The translations under genes were made by a program, and so were the position numbers. 64,000 nt of DNA from Phorcus lineatus. Taxonomy: Eukaryota > Mollusca > Gastropoda > Trochida > Trochidae. Shown piece by piece: positions 47,285 through 58,490 of this stretch (the stretch's first letter is position 1; every line of letters begins with the position of its first letter). Location of the stretch: assembly GCA_921293015.1 (NCBI GenBank), contig OV121091.1, positions 33,092,839-33,156,838 on the forward strand. The letters run 5' to 3'. Under the pieces are notes generated by a model. It worked only from the letters and a program-made list of their open reading frames with translations. It searched no databases and had not been told where the DNA came from.

Positions 47285-47585
47285 GTTAGTGATTGGGTGA
47301 GGTGAGATTTCACGTGTTTGCAACAATACTTCAGTTATTATACACATGGATCAAGAGCATCCAAATGAGAGTCGGTAGATCAAGAAGGGGAGGGACTGAA
47401 AGGCACAGAAAGATATATACACTGCTTTTTATTACACTTATATTTAGTCTGGCTTCTGTCTGTCGACTTCTTCAGCTTGTGTGCCCCTTTATAGAGCGAT
47501 AACATTACACCTATCATAGATCTCGGGTCTTTGAACCCTCAAACAACCACACCATAATAAGGTATTGAGTCAAGTAGTGAAGAAA
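47285..47585. repeat. Dispersed repeat family R1, copy 4
   Basis: GTGATTGGGTGAGGTGAG, TTTCACGTGTTTGCAACAAT, GAGCATCCAAATGAGAGTCGG, GTCTGGCTTCTGTCTGTCGAC, ATAATAAGGTATTGAGTCAAG: same order as copy 2. Confidence 0.65.
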
Positions 47586-48854
47586 GTGTGATGATGATTA
47601 CTAAAGTGATGATGTTCCAAATGATGATAATGAATATGAGGATAGTTGTTTATAACATGACTTACTTGCTCCGTTATAAAGAATAACGGATATAGACATT
47701 TAATGACATTTTCATTCACTTCAGTTATGAAATTAGAATGCAGCTCAAATGACCAAAAAACATAAAAGATGGAATGGACATGTATACACACTGCTGTTTA
47801 TCAACAATTTTAGAATATGTTACATTTTTCATCATTGGACAATATGCTTCATAGAAAAACGCCCACGCACATGGACAGCAATTCGCTTGCATTCATAATT
47901 TATCAAAGAACTAGGTTATTCAACTCACCAAAGTGCTGTTTCCTGTTTATTCAATGCAGTGAAGTTCGTCTCATATTACCAATGACACTTCATAGACAAA
48001 TCCTTTATTTGCTATGCTATTAATTTCCTGGCAAATATTCATTCAACAAAACTACAGAAACGAGATATTTGAGCAACTCTATTGACCATGAAATAAACCT
48101 CCTGTAGGGATATAAGCACTGCTGTTTTTTACTCATAAAAACTTTATAATAAATGGATGGACACAATTCTTTATTCACAACTACATTTTTCCAATATGGA
48201 ACGACATAAAAGACATAGCATACATAAAGTCGACTAATTGCTAAGCAATTTAAGAGAGATCTTAAGACATAAATACAATTGAATAAATTTAAATACAAAT
48301 ACGTTGAACCATCAAATAGAATTTCATTTACATAAAACCATCAAAAAGTATATTGTCCCCTTAAACAACTAAACTTATACTAAGCATTAAACTTGGCTAG
48401 CCTACTTTGATGCTTTCTGTGGATTTTCACATTAACACTCTCCGTATGTGCATGTTTTATCATTGGACAATGTGCTTTATTAATTGAAGTCACGGGCACG
48501 ATTTTTAATATTTGTGGTATCAATGTCTACCAACAAGTTCCATATATATCTATCTAGGTCTAAAATGATACATTAAAAATTGGAAGATTCTAACTTTATG
48601 GATCATCATAAATAAATGAATACTTCTGTTCAGTAGAGCATGTAAGTGGTTTCGAAAGTATGTTAAGCTGGAAATTCCCTTTGAATTTGACCCTCCTCTG
48701 CCTCTCAAAAAGACGGAACAGTCATATTAGTCCCCGGGTTGGGGAATGACAATGAATCCAAATGAATTTAACAATTAATTTATCTTATAAATGAAAACCT
48801 GTAATCAAATGTTGAAAAAAACAAAACTGAACAACCATTATTCAAATGTTTGAA

Positions 48855-48860
48855 TTTATT
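48855..48860 (-). promoter_or_regulatory. Poly(A) signal AATAAA of CTL3
   Basis: AATAAA on the minus strand about 47 nt past the CTL3 stop codon (48907-48909). Confidence 0.55.
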
Positions 48861-48906
48861 GTGTTTGATTAAATGGAGCACATTTTATACTTATGAGCAG
48901 AGTGTT

Positions 48907-51633
48907 TCACATTGACACTTGACAAATAAAATCAGAGCGGGATTTACAGGTGATATCCTGCAACAGTAGAGTCTTTTTCATACACACACAGTTCTCCTCA
49001 ACCCAACCAAGAAGTGTGTGAGTTGGTTCTTTATCATTCCATCTGTCCTCATCAACATAAGGTGTCCCATCTCCCCATTTAAACTGCTTCAACTCTTTGT
49101 GGTAGGTGAGATCAATCCAAGCACAGTCTGTAACACCCACAAAACCCTCAGATTATTAGCTTCGTTATTCAAAGGTTCATGAAATATTGATTAGACAAAT
49201 ATCCAATATTACCATGGTATTTCAATAATTAAAAAAAGACTGGTCCATGCTATGTCGTTGGTCAAGGGTTTTAAGCTATTCATATTCAAACTCCACATTT
49301 TGTTCATGACAATCTATTTTGATATCCTATAATAATCTCGGTAGTCTCGAAATGTTATAGATGAAGTGTTGCAAGCACGATTTTAAATAGGTTTTAATGG
49401 ACCGTTTTGATAATTTTTAGATTGTGCAATATGTTGTGTGTACATGAACACAATAAATGACAGTCAATATAGGGGTATCGATTTATGAATAAATGTATAT
49501 AATAATAGCTTTCTTATACCGCGCATATATCCATGACAAAGCATGCTCAAAGCGCCATGAGTATTATTACCCTGGAGGGATAGTTCATTCGGTGCTGCCG
49601 ATTAACAAGCGCTCCGCGCGACCGTATAGGTCCATACTTCCCCCTTGTTCAGGTACCCATTTGTACAGCTGGGTGAACTGAGTGCAAAGTGGATGAAATA
49701 TCTTGCCAACACAGGATGAGACCCAAGTCACAAATTTTTGGTGTCTCCACCGGGATTCGAACCCGGGTCTCTGGCGTGAGAAGCAAGCAAGCTTACCACT
49801 ACACCACTGTGCTCCACAGTATATATGGCACAGAGCTTAGATACGGTAGTATTCTACTTGAAATGCACAAGCACACAGTTAGAAACTTTATTCCAAACCA
49901 ATTGTTTGTGCATTCTTTCTTGTGTTTCTAACAGGATAACTTCACATACTTTTATTCTTCCAAGCAAAATATGTTAAAGACTTCACATTTGATTTGACAC
50001 TTGATAAACCAAAATGTCATTCGCTTCAAACGAATAAAACGTGAAATAGAGATAAAAACAAGGCAAATCCATCTGACATACCGTATTTATTTCCCATGAA
50101 GATTCGTTTGAGAGTGTTCTCAGGGAAGCCCTTTGAGAACTGTGCTAGTGAACCTCCCTCCTCTCCACACCGCATCTTGGCCTTAGCAAACGAAAGGCCC
50201 TTTGTGTGGTACTTCAACTCAATTGCTTTGTCAGATATTTTATTTGGGACTGCAATATAAAAAGTTAGAGAGAAAATAGATTATCTTATTAATCCTAAAA
50301 TTAATAGATTTTAAGAAATAAAAACATTTTAAATGAAACATGGTTTAAGTTATCTATCAATTACTCCTTATAGACATTTCAATTTGATAGAATAAGTCTT
50401 ACCTTGCAGGTCCCTTATATGGAAGCAAACTGGTTTCCCCCATCTGCTAAATATGACACGTGACCATCTCATACATGTTGTGTTTGAAATGCTGCCCAGC
50501 AGCTGGGTATCCTGTCAAAAATGTATTGTCATATAAATATCATTAAGCGCCCATAAATTGATTGCTGAATGTCAGTCTCAGCAGTTAGACATTATGCCAA
50601 TCATTCAAGGTCACATAAATGCTGGTTGCTGTAGTAGTCAGGTAAGCTGTTGATGAACTGTAATATCATACAATTTCAATCAGAAGTCAGGCATTCCGTC
50701 ATTTATTTTAAGATGCTATAAATTCTGCTAGCTGTACCATCCAGGTAACCTTTTGAGGAATCAATTAAAGATCACATTAATGCTGCTAGCTGTAGCAGCC
50801 AGGTAAACCGTTAATGAAATATGCTATCATATTAATATCACTCAGAAGACATATTTCATGTTAATGAAATACAAAAATATATAAACATTACATCTTGTTG
50901 TTTAATTGGAAAAAAAACATTACAATGATATTTCGAAGCCACGTTATGTGATTTAAGTACCACTCAGTAACAAGGTTAGGTGGGGTTATTTGGGGTATTT
51001 CACTTATATCACGGCTGCTAAAATAATTGCAGGGAGAACGCCAAAAACACCATTGTGGCTATGCAATGTGGTAAAACCTGCGAGCATCAGCTAGCATTGG
51101 CAAACCATGAGTTGTACTGCGCTGAATTCAGTGAACCACTGCACCCAAACCGTACTTTATGTTGATCAATTCCAGACTGCAGACAAAGTTGCAAAAACCT
51201 TGCCGGATTTGAACACTATTGCTCTTGATCCGAAATTTAACATGCTTACCACTGTGCTATCGCGCTCACCTCAGCAACATGGAATCCTACCGACGAACTG
51301 ATATTTCATTATCTGTACATTACTTCAATCAAACTTTTGAAATAAATCTCAACAATACAGATAAACAAACTTCCATTATAAATACAAATAAAATATCACA
51401 TTTTATTTAACCTGAACTTCTCCAGTCAGTGCCTGATCTTCTGGTGCTCTGTGAAATTTACCACGGTGGCAGGATAAACTGAGAGGAAGATAGGTGTAAG
51501 ATGTACAACCAAACGTTGTTCTGCAAATCCACTTGCACAGGGACACACCAATAGGACCTCTCTGCAGTAGAGTGGTTCTCGTAAATGGTGGACATAGAGG
51601 AACAAGGTAGATCAAAACCAACATGTTTTTCAT
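48907..51633 (-). CDS. CTL3: secreted PAN-like plus C-type-lectin-like protein (4 exons, 239 aa)
   Basis: The cleanest copy. Minus-strand exons 51633-51412, 50511-50403, 50249-50082 and 49127-48907 (222, 109, 168, 221 nt; phases 0, 1, 1) join into 239 residues. The ATG at 51633 is preferred over one 12 nt upstream because TTTTGCCAG directly precedes it, as in CTL1 and CTL2, implying an acceptor of a 5'-UTR intron. Signal peptide 1-22 (MKNMLVLIYLVPLCPPFT). Residues 30-110: C-x3-C-x5-C-x11-C (SLCKWICRTTFGC), then NTTC and PVC, a PAN/apple-like pattern. C-type-lectin-like domain about 111-239: LSFAKAKMRCGEEGGSLAQF, CAWIDLTYHKELKQFKWGDG, EDRWNDKEPTHTLLG, ENCVC, LLLQD, CKSRSDFICQVSM. EPN is replaced by EPT and WND by LQD, so calcium-dependent sugar binding is uncertain; a secreted ligand-binding protein is the safe inference. 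Confidence 0.85.
49495..49814 (-). mobile_element. tRNA-derived SINE (Glu-like head)
   Basis: Minus strand: GTGGTGTAGTGGTAAGC (A box), an anticodon-arm remnant with CTC in the loop, and CCGGGTTCGAATCCCGG (B box plus T stem), within 49741-49814. It lacks the pairing of a working tRNA. The body follows down to a tail with GGCGCTTTGAGCATG and TGCGCGGTATAAGAAAGC, a 3' end style known from invertebrate SINEs. Lies in CTL3 intron 3. Confidence 0.85.
50585..50860 (-). repeat. Reduplicated exon-2 edge in CTL3 intron 1
   Basis: The segment around the CTL3 exon-2 acceptor (plus strand AATGCTGCCCAGCAGCTGGG...) recurs three times upstream as decayed versions: AATGCTGGTTGCTGTAGTAG, AATTCTGCTAGCTGTACC and AATGCTGCTAGCTGTAGCAG. 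Each is followed by CAGGTAA and an ATATCAT tail, spaced about 105 to 125 bp. Confidence 0.7.
51195..51272 (-). mobile_element. Decayed tRNA-like SINE head in CTL3 intron 1
   Basis: Minus strand: GATAGCACAGTGGTAAGCAT (A box) and GTGTTCAAATCCGGC (B box) at tRNA-like spacing. Body not delimited; it probably extends toward 50990. Confidence 0.55.
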
Positions 51634-51899
51634 CTGGCAAAACACAAATTGTGCATGTCAATAGATGACAAGAAACGAATAGAGTATACACTACTTAATG
51701 GAAATTGTCAAATACCAGGTCCATGAGCTTTAATCATTCCACAAGATGAACAAGGAGACAGGGGCAATGATCATGCCTTATTTATAATTTTGTATTACAC
51801 CTTATCTTCACGAGATAATAGTTTCACATTGCTTTTCAATTGAACCGCCTACATTGAATGTCCCATAATGTTAATCTCAAAAGGAAGATTAACAATGCT

Positions 51900-53340
51900 G
51901 ACTGATCAACATACCACGTTCTCTTGATTTGTTTTGCAGTTTTGCAGACGTGCTCCTGAAGTTAAATCCAAGTTACATTTCCATGGAAACTGCAAAAAGA
52001 AAAAGCCAAAAAGTTGAAAATCCAAATAGGCACATTTACGCATGCTGAATGATCCACATACCAAATAAGACATATAGCCCAATCAACAATTTCGGGATTC
52101 TTTGTTATGTGTAATTGAAACAGGGAAAACTAAGAAGCCAAAGAATTTGATAATCACAAAAGGCACACATCCGAAACGTGATGATTGAAGCACATACAAG
52201 TTCCGTTAAACAAGATCTAATTAGTTGTTTAGTTTTGCTCTGGAAATGAAGTCGTGATTGAGATCATTTCAATATACCCGGCCAACACTGAAACACGTGG
52301 TATTTGGCAAAAATAGCTAATTGACAATGGTATGAGAAATGATAACTTAATTCAAACAAGCTGTTATAATCAGCTAAATCCCCTGCCAAGGTGCAAAAAT
52401 GTTAAATGTATTGTACAATAATCATGTAGCTATATTCTTTCATTAACCCTCAGTAACTCATATTTTTAAATCAAACTTTCTTAAGCAGATCAGTGTTGAT
52501 ATATTCATCCTTCAGGAGATTGTTGTTAACAATTCCTTGTTTTATTCATCCTGCTACATCAGCGTATTTGTCTCCGCCTTGCTCCATCATGTACCCCGAT
52601 ATCCTTCAGCCGAAAACACTCGCATCGCTAAATATAGCAAGAAAATGAAATGACTCGCATTCAGCAATAGCGGCACATTCTGGTTGTGAGTTCAAACAAA
52701 TGTCAATATAGGCTATAAATAGCCAAGAGTAACCAGCCGTAAGCGATACGAGCGTTTTAGGCCGAAGGATATCGGGGTATATGATGGAGCTTGGCGGAGA
52801 TGTAGCAGGATGTGTTCTATTGTACTAAGCATTAAGTTCGGAGGGTTCGAGCTTTGAAACATTATTGTGACTTGTATTCCAAGGAAACAACCCTCACATA
52901 GATTCCGAAGAAAACCTAAAAAGGCACCGATTAACATGATGATTATTCTACACAAAAAATCTTAAAGAGCTAGACATAATGGTTTATGAGGTCTTGGTAA
53001 GAAACGAAATTCTAAGTAATGTTTCCTTGGAAACCGCACATAGTAAAGTAAGAATAGGTTTATAACCCCCAAAGGCTACACGACACATGAAGTTGTTCAA
53101 CGTACCAAGTTTCAATGAGCTAGGCATTATGGTTTTGAGTTCTGGGCGGGAAAACCTTTTTAAAGTTGAACATCCATGGAAATGGCCAAAAAGAATGCAG
53201 CAAGAAAAGGAAAAGCCTAAAAGCCATCGCTTCTCATGACAATTGTTCCAAAAACTAAACTTCAATGAGTTAGGCCTTGTGGTTGAATTCTGGTCCGGAG
53301 ACGAAATTCTATGTCGCGTTGCCATGGAAACAATGAAAAT
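51900..53340. repeat. Diverged tandem repeat containing CCATGGAAAC words
   Basis: Units of roughly 170 bp share CAATGAGxTAGGCxTTxTGGTT, TCTGGxxxGGAxACGAAATTCTA and a GTTGCCATGGAAAC-type word (near 51985, 53025, 53170, 53320). The array is split by the inverted-repeat element at 52547-52812. Confidence 0.6.
52547..52812. mobile_element. Inverted-repeat element (MITE-like), 266 bp
   Basis: Arms of about 75 bp begin CATCCTGCTACATC and run through GCTCCATCATGTACCCCGAT and GATATCCTTC to AAAACACTCG. The left arm carries an extra AGCGTATTTG-type stretch. No coding sequence and no clear target duplication. Confidence 0.82.
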
Positions 53341-56300
53341 TGAATTCAGAAAGAAGTTTAAGATACCAAAAAGTATCACTACAGTATCACTTGAAATTAC
53401 AAAGGTATTTCAAATATTTTGAAAAATGCATTGGTTTGAATAATGTTTTAGATTGTAGTAAGGGATTGGCACAGAAATTAACAAGCTGCTTGAACGAGGC
53501 TTCATTTTTGAATAAAAACTAGCAACTGATAATGTTCTGAAAGAGATTAATTTGATGGTTCTGTTAGTAAGCAAAACCTACTATGTAATGTTTAATTTTG
53601 ACAGAATAAAAGCTCAAATGCAGAGTCAGACTGAATTAAAATTATCCTTCAGCGCAAATACAGAAGACTATAGATTAACTGATTAGATTCGACCTCAATA
53701 TAATGAATTAACTAATTTATCTGAGCAAACTTAAGGTTGCAATAAACCTATATGACTATTTACTTCCATCCATAGACATTAAGACAAAAAACAGAAGATG
53801 AACCTTTTATATTAGCAACTTGCTTTCTGTTCTCCGTATCATTTGCAATGTGGCCTGTTTTCAATTGTGCCTATGAAATATACTTTGTCATGAATTTACC
53901 GGTGAAGAGGAATTTTCATTTTGCTGACATAATTATCTTTGATGTTCGATCATACTACTAATAATTCATTCAGGCTATCATTTGAATTTTTCATCACAAG
54001 AAGAATGATAATAATTACAACGATGATAATCATCAATGCCTTATGTCCAGCCAACAATGATCAATGGCGCTGTCCAAAGAGAGAAAACTAGCAAGTAGTT
54101 AGAAAGAGAAACAATTTAAACTGGCTCCTTAAAGTTTCCTAGGTGCAAAAGCTACAGTTGATTGTGATTCAACATTTACATTCATTAGAAGCTGTTGAGG
54201 ATATAAACTTTGCTTTTGATTTGATTCAACAGAGATATTTACAAACAAAATATTACATGATGGATATCTAAACTTCAATGAGAACTCACATTTAATATGA
54301 TTTCCACTGTTCGTGGAGTTTGCTTCACTATCTTCTGTCAATCCAAACTGAAAACTAAATGAACAAGGATAGTTTTTACATTTGAATAATAGAACTTTGA
54401 ACTTTATATCAAGCACATTAGGAATGCGTAAAATGGTAATCGTAAATAGAATAAGAATTTATCTTTTAAAAAGTTAAAGCGATTACAGATTCGGGCAAAA
54501 TTAACAATTTGAAACAGTTGCTATTAAGTAATTGGTAATGTTTAGAAGCAACTATTTACGTCTTTCATCAAGTCATGTTTTGTGCAGTTTTTGCGTTTTT
54601 CAATGAATAAAAGCTAACGTTAGAGCGCAGATAGCCTAAGATGTTGGAGGGATTGTGTTTACAATTAGAATAATTGATTGTGTGTATTCCTGTTTTCATC
54701 TTTTTCAATAACAAATACTTTGAACTTTGTTTTATGTATGATGTATGTAATCCTCTCTCAATCTACAAGCACAAAATTTTATTCTTTAATCATCAAAGCA
54801 GCATTTATGAAAAAAAAACTAGAGATGAAAATGTCCTTAATTAATGTATTCTTCGAAAATCAAAAGAACCTCACACCAACCCTTTCTTATAAAGCATCAA
54901 TATTGATTTTTTCCCTTTTTTCGATACGTTCTTAACCCCCGCAATATTTGATCATATAGAATTAATTAAAAATGTTTTTACACTCGGAAATCTTGATTAA
55001 ACTATGTTGATCAAGAGCACCAGTGAGCATAGCTGACTCCTATACCCCGCTTCTAAATGAGTTAGCAGGAGGGTAAGATACAGATTTGCATTTGGTTGAA
55101 AAATGCCTCTTACATCTATATAGTTTTAGGGAGGTAAACATCTTAAAGACTGAGTCATTGGTTAGGCAATGTCTCCTCGGAAACCACTTACTAATGGCAT
55201 ACAAATGGAGATTCTACCAAGAGCAGGCACATGCAGGGGTAATGGTTGAAGCACAGATGCACATCATAGTTATTACATGTGTCTAATCTTATTCCAATGA
55301 AAATGGTCTCAGTTATGTTAGGAATGGTAACGGACAGAATGAGAACAAAGTGTAAATTAAGGAAACCAGGATTGAAAAATACAAATCATAGCGATTAATT
55401 GTGTTAAGTGTCTTTAATTCAGACAGCACAAATGTGTTGTCAAGGAGGCCTATGCAATGATGCAATCACTAAAGTGTTCTGTGAAAAAGGAATGATTTTG
55501 GGTTTAACATGTTTTCAACAATTTCCAGTTACTACTCTACAGATACATACGGATATGTACAAATAACATAAAGATTCAAATGCAAAGTGCACATTTGATT
55601 TAAGTTTAGCTTTCTCAAAGCACACAGGCATAACTCATTCTTCTCGAATGATCATTTATCACGTGTTGTGCGTCGATGGATTGGTGGATCAATTACTCAT
55701 AACTCGCCCATATGGACTTTGTAAATGTAGACAGTTGGCCTTTTATTAACATATACAGGTTACCTCTAATAAAAGCAGCAGTGTATTCCTGCGGTTTGAG
55801 GTTTGTTTTTGAATATCTTTTTGGAAGAGTGTCTTTATGTGAGAGAATTAAATGCTAGGTCTCTAGTAAACTGTTTTGCAAACTTCATACAATTTACTTG
55901 AAACTTTATTTAGCTTTTTGTCAATTGTTTTATTACATTTGTTTAACGTTCAAATAAAAAATGCCTATAGTCTTAATTTTAAAAAGGACACATTATATAT
56001 TGTTTTCTCTTTATTATTTCGCATGCTTAGATAAACGAAGCAGTTTTTATCTTATCTTAATAAGAATTATCTTAAGTGCAACAGAACAGCCAATACACAC
56101 CAGGTATGTGAGTTGGAAACAACCATTATTGTCTACATTTGGCTTCTAAAGTTGAAAATATTCTTAGAGTTTACATTGTCTTTGGCGATATCGCATTTAT
56201 TGAAACCCGTGTTATTGTGTGACAAGAAAGAAAGTTCAGTTTCACTGATTTTTATAAAAAAAAAGACAATGCTTTTTTAAAAACACTTACAAAGGAACTA

Positions 56301-58490
56301 AGCACATGAGAGAGTGAGATTTTAAGAAATACCCCTTGATCAGTATTTTTTGATAATTGATTATAGTGTTTTGCTGCCAATGTATTTCCAAAGCAAATAT
56401 CTTGCAATTTTCTCATCTTATTTTATTTGAAAATAACTTTTACCATGCTCTTAATCTGAGAACTTAAGAACTGTTAAACCTATCTCTTGAATTATTGAAA
56501 TAATCTCATGTCAGTTATTGCTTCTCGAATAATAACAAGCTTATTTAAAGCTTATTCTGTAGCATTAGGAAGTTGATTGCTGGTTCATAGCTCCTCTAGC
56601 CGTGTTCAAATGACTTTGTTTCGAAAACGTTTTGAAAAACATTTCACACTGCAAATAGACCTACAAAAAAATTTTGTATTGATATAATTTGATCTTACCA
56701 AAACATTTGAAAATAGTATAACTATTTCTTTGGTTTGTTATGAATAAATAAGACAAGTGTTCTCGAGTTTTCCAACTAAAAATAGCAGACTTCGCTTGGT
56801 CACCAGCGCGTGAAATCAGTATGAAACATGCCTTTCTCTTTTCATTGCATATTTCACAGAAGTCAATAAAAAGCGAACAATGCATGCTCTTACACCCGGA
56901 TCTTAAGATCTATAAAAAAGATGTTATTAAAGTATTATGTTTGAAGATGTTTTACAACATACCATTGTTGGTCCTTTATCAAGAAGTTAAGAGAAGCAGA
57001 ATTCACGTGTTAAAACAATTATTTACTTTGAAACAGATACAAAGAGCAATATGAAAACACTTTCCATATAAAGTTTATGGTATCAGCTCCTAAAACTTGA
57101 TATGAGAATTGTACCTCATAACAATCTAAACACACCTGAAAAAGAATGAGAGTTTCCCTTTAAAATAGTCTTAGAATCATAGTCTAAATTTGAATTAGAC
57201 ATACTCGAACTTATCTTTGATTTCTTCTTGATTAAATTGTTTCGTTGTCTATAAGAGAAAACAAAAGAGAAATAAAAGAGAATATTCTAAAGATACATTA
57301 TTGCATTTGTAAAACATTTTATGCATTTCATGATAACGGTTTAAATGTGTTGAATACTGGTAAATACATCTAAAATTCTATGTAAAACTTTATATGGTTA
57401 GTCATATTTTGGTTTGAGAGTGTGTTTGACAGACGATAGCAAGCTAAGTGAAGCTATTTCAAGGTTAGATTGAAATAACGTTTAAGGTGAGTTCTCATTG
57501 TTAACTTCCAATCAATCCTTGTCTCAGTGACCACGAAAAACAAAAGTTACATGATATTATTGAAGTTATTGCAATGGTCATGGTGGGAGAAAGAATCAAA
57601 CCTTTCCTACTATTATTTATTATTGAAAAGGAAAGGGTAACTTTCCTACTATTATTTGTTATTAAAAAGAAAAGGGTCATTTCTGTGAATATTATGAGGT
57701 AAGCATGGAAATAATTTACACCTTTTATTTCAAATGTGACTTAGGAATATTTTGTTATTTTTAAATTTAATCGTATAATTAAGGAAATATGTTGGATCGT
57801 TTCTGTGAAATTAAGATATTTTGGTCCTTGGAATTTCATCAGACAAAACAAATTATTATTTGTTTTGTTAGAATAAATGTTGAATAATGTCTTCAGCTAC
57901 CTCCCAATGTGATAAAATTTTATATTTTTTCAAAATACCCCTCAGAATGAAATAAATATAAAGAATGTGCCTAACATTGTATGTTGATTTCTGTACGCTA
58001 CGTCTTTAAAGAAAAGTATGTTTTAAAAAAAACTATAATTTGATATAAATACAATTTGTTTTGTTGCATTTAAAAAAAATCATATGTTAATAAAACCAAA
58101 GGTTTGTTCGAGGTCAGTTAGATATCAGAATTAAATGTTTGTAAAGGTATCGTTTCATTGTATATATAATTGTTTTCATTAAAATACATATCAACTCCTC
58201 TATGATGTACATGTAGCTGAAAGAGTCATTTTCAAAATCATAAAAATGGACATAATCCAAGGTAAAATTACATGCAATTATAAATAAATGATATAATTAT
58301 TTGATATTTGCAAGTCTTTCTTCGTCTAAGTGATTTTCAAAGCTGCATTGCTGTATTCGTTCCTTCCTCTATTGAAAGAGTAAGTCTCTTTTGAGTTTCA
58401 TTTCGAAAACCACTTTACAGAGACTATTTCACTAATTTATGATTGCAACGTGGGTATGACTGACATCCACTTTGTTGTCAGATTGAAAAC
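53341..58490. other. Intergenic between CTL3 and CTL4; weak exon candidates only
   Basis: AT-rich. On the minus strand a possible small exon at 54346-54289 sits between TTTAGTTTTCAG and TGTGAGT-type borders (FGLTEDSEANSTNSG). Another possible terminal exon is at 57241-57188 after TTCTCTTATAG (TTKQFNQEEIKDKFEYV, stop). The two are not linked by anything I can see. An R1-like fragment (TTTAACATGTTTTCAACAAT) lies at 55500-55640 and a 44-bp tandem duplication at 57600-57675. Confidence 0.3.

Noticed and set aside
49741-49814. Minus-strand tRNA-Glu-like sequence as a functional tRNA gene
   Set aside because: The A and B boxes are good, but the acceptor stem does not close and the anticodon stem has a mismatch. 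SINE body sequence continues directly from it.
51603-51645. CTL3 start at the ATG at 51645 (MFCQMKNM)
   Set aside because: The CAG just before the ATG at 51633 is conserved at the same place in CTL1 and CTL2, so the upstream ATG is probably intronic.
52984-53379. 131-codon minus-strand frame as a gene
   Set aside because: It lies wholly within the tandem repeat array, has biased composition and no recognisable domain.
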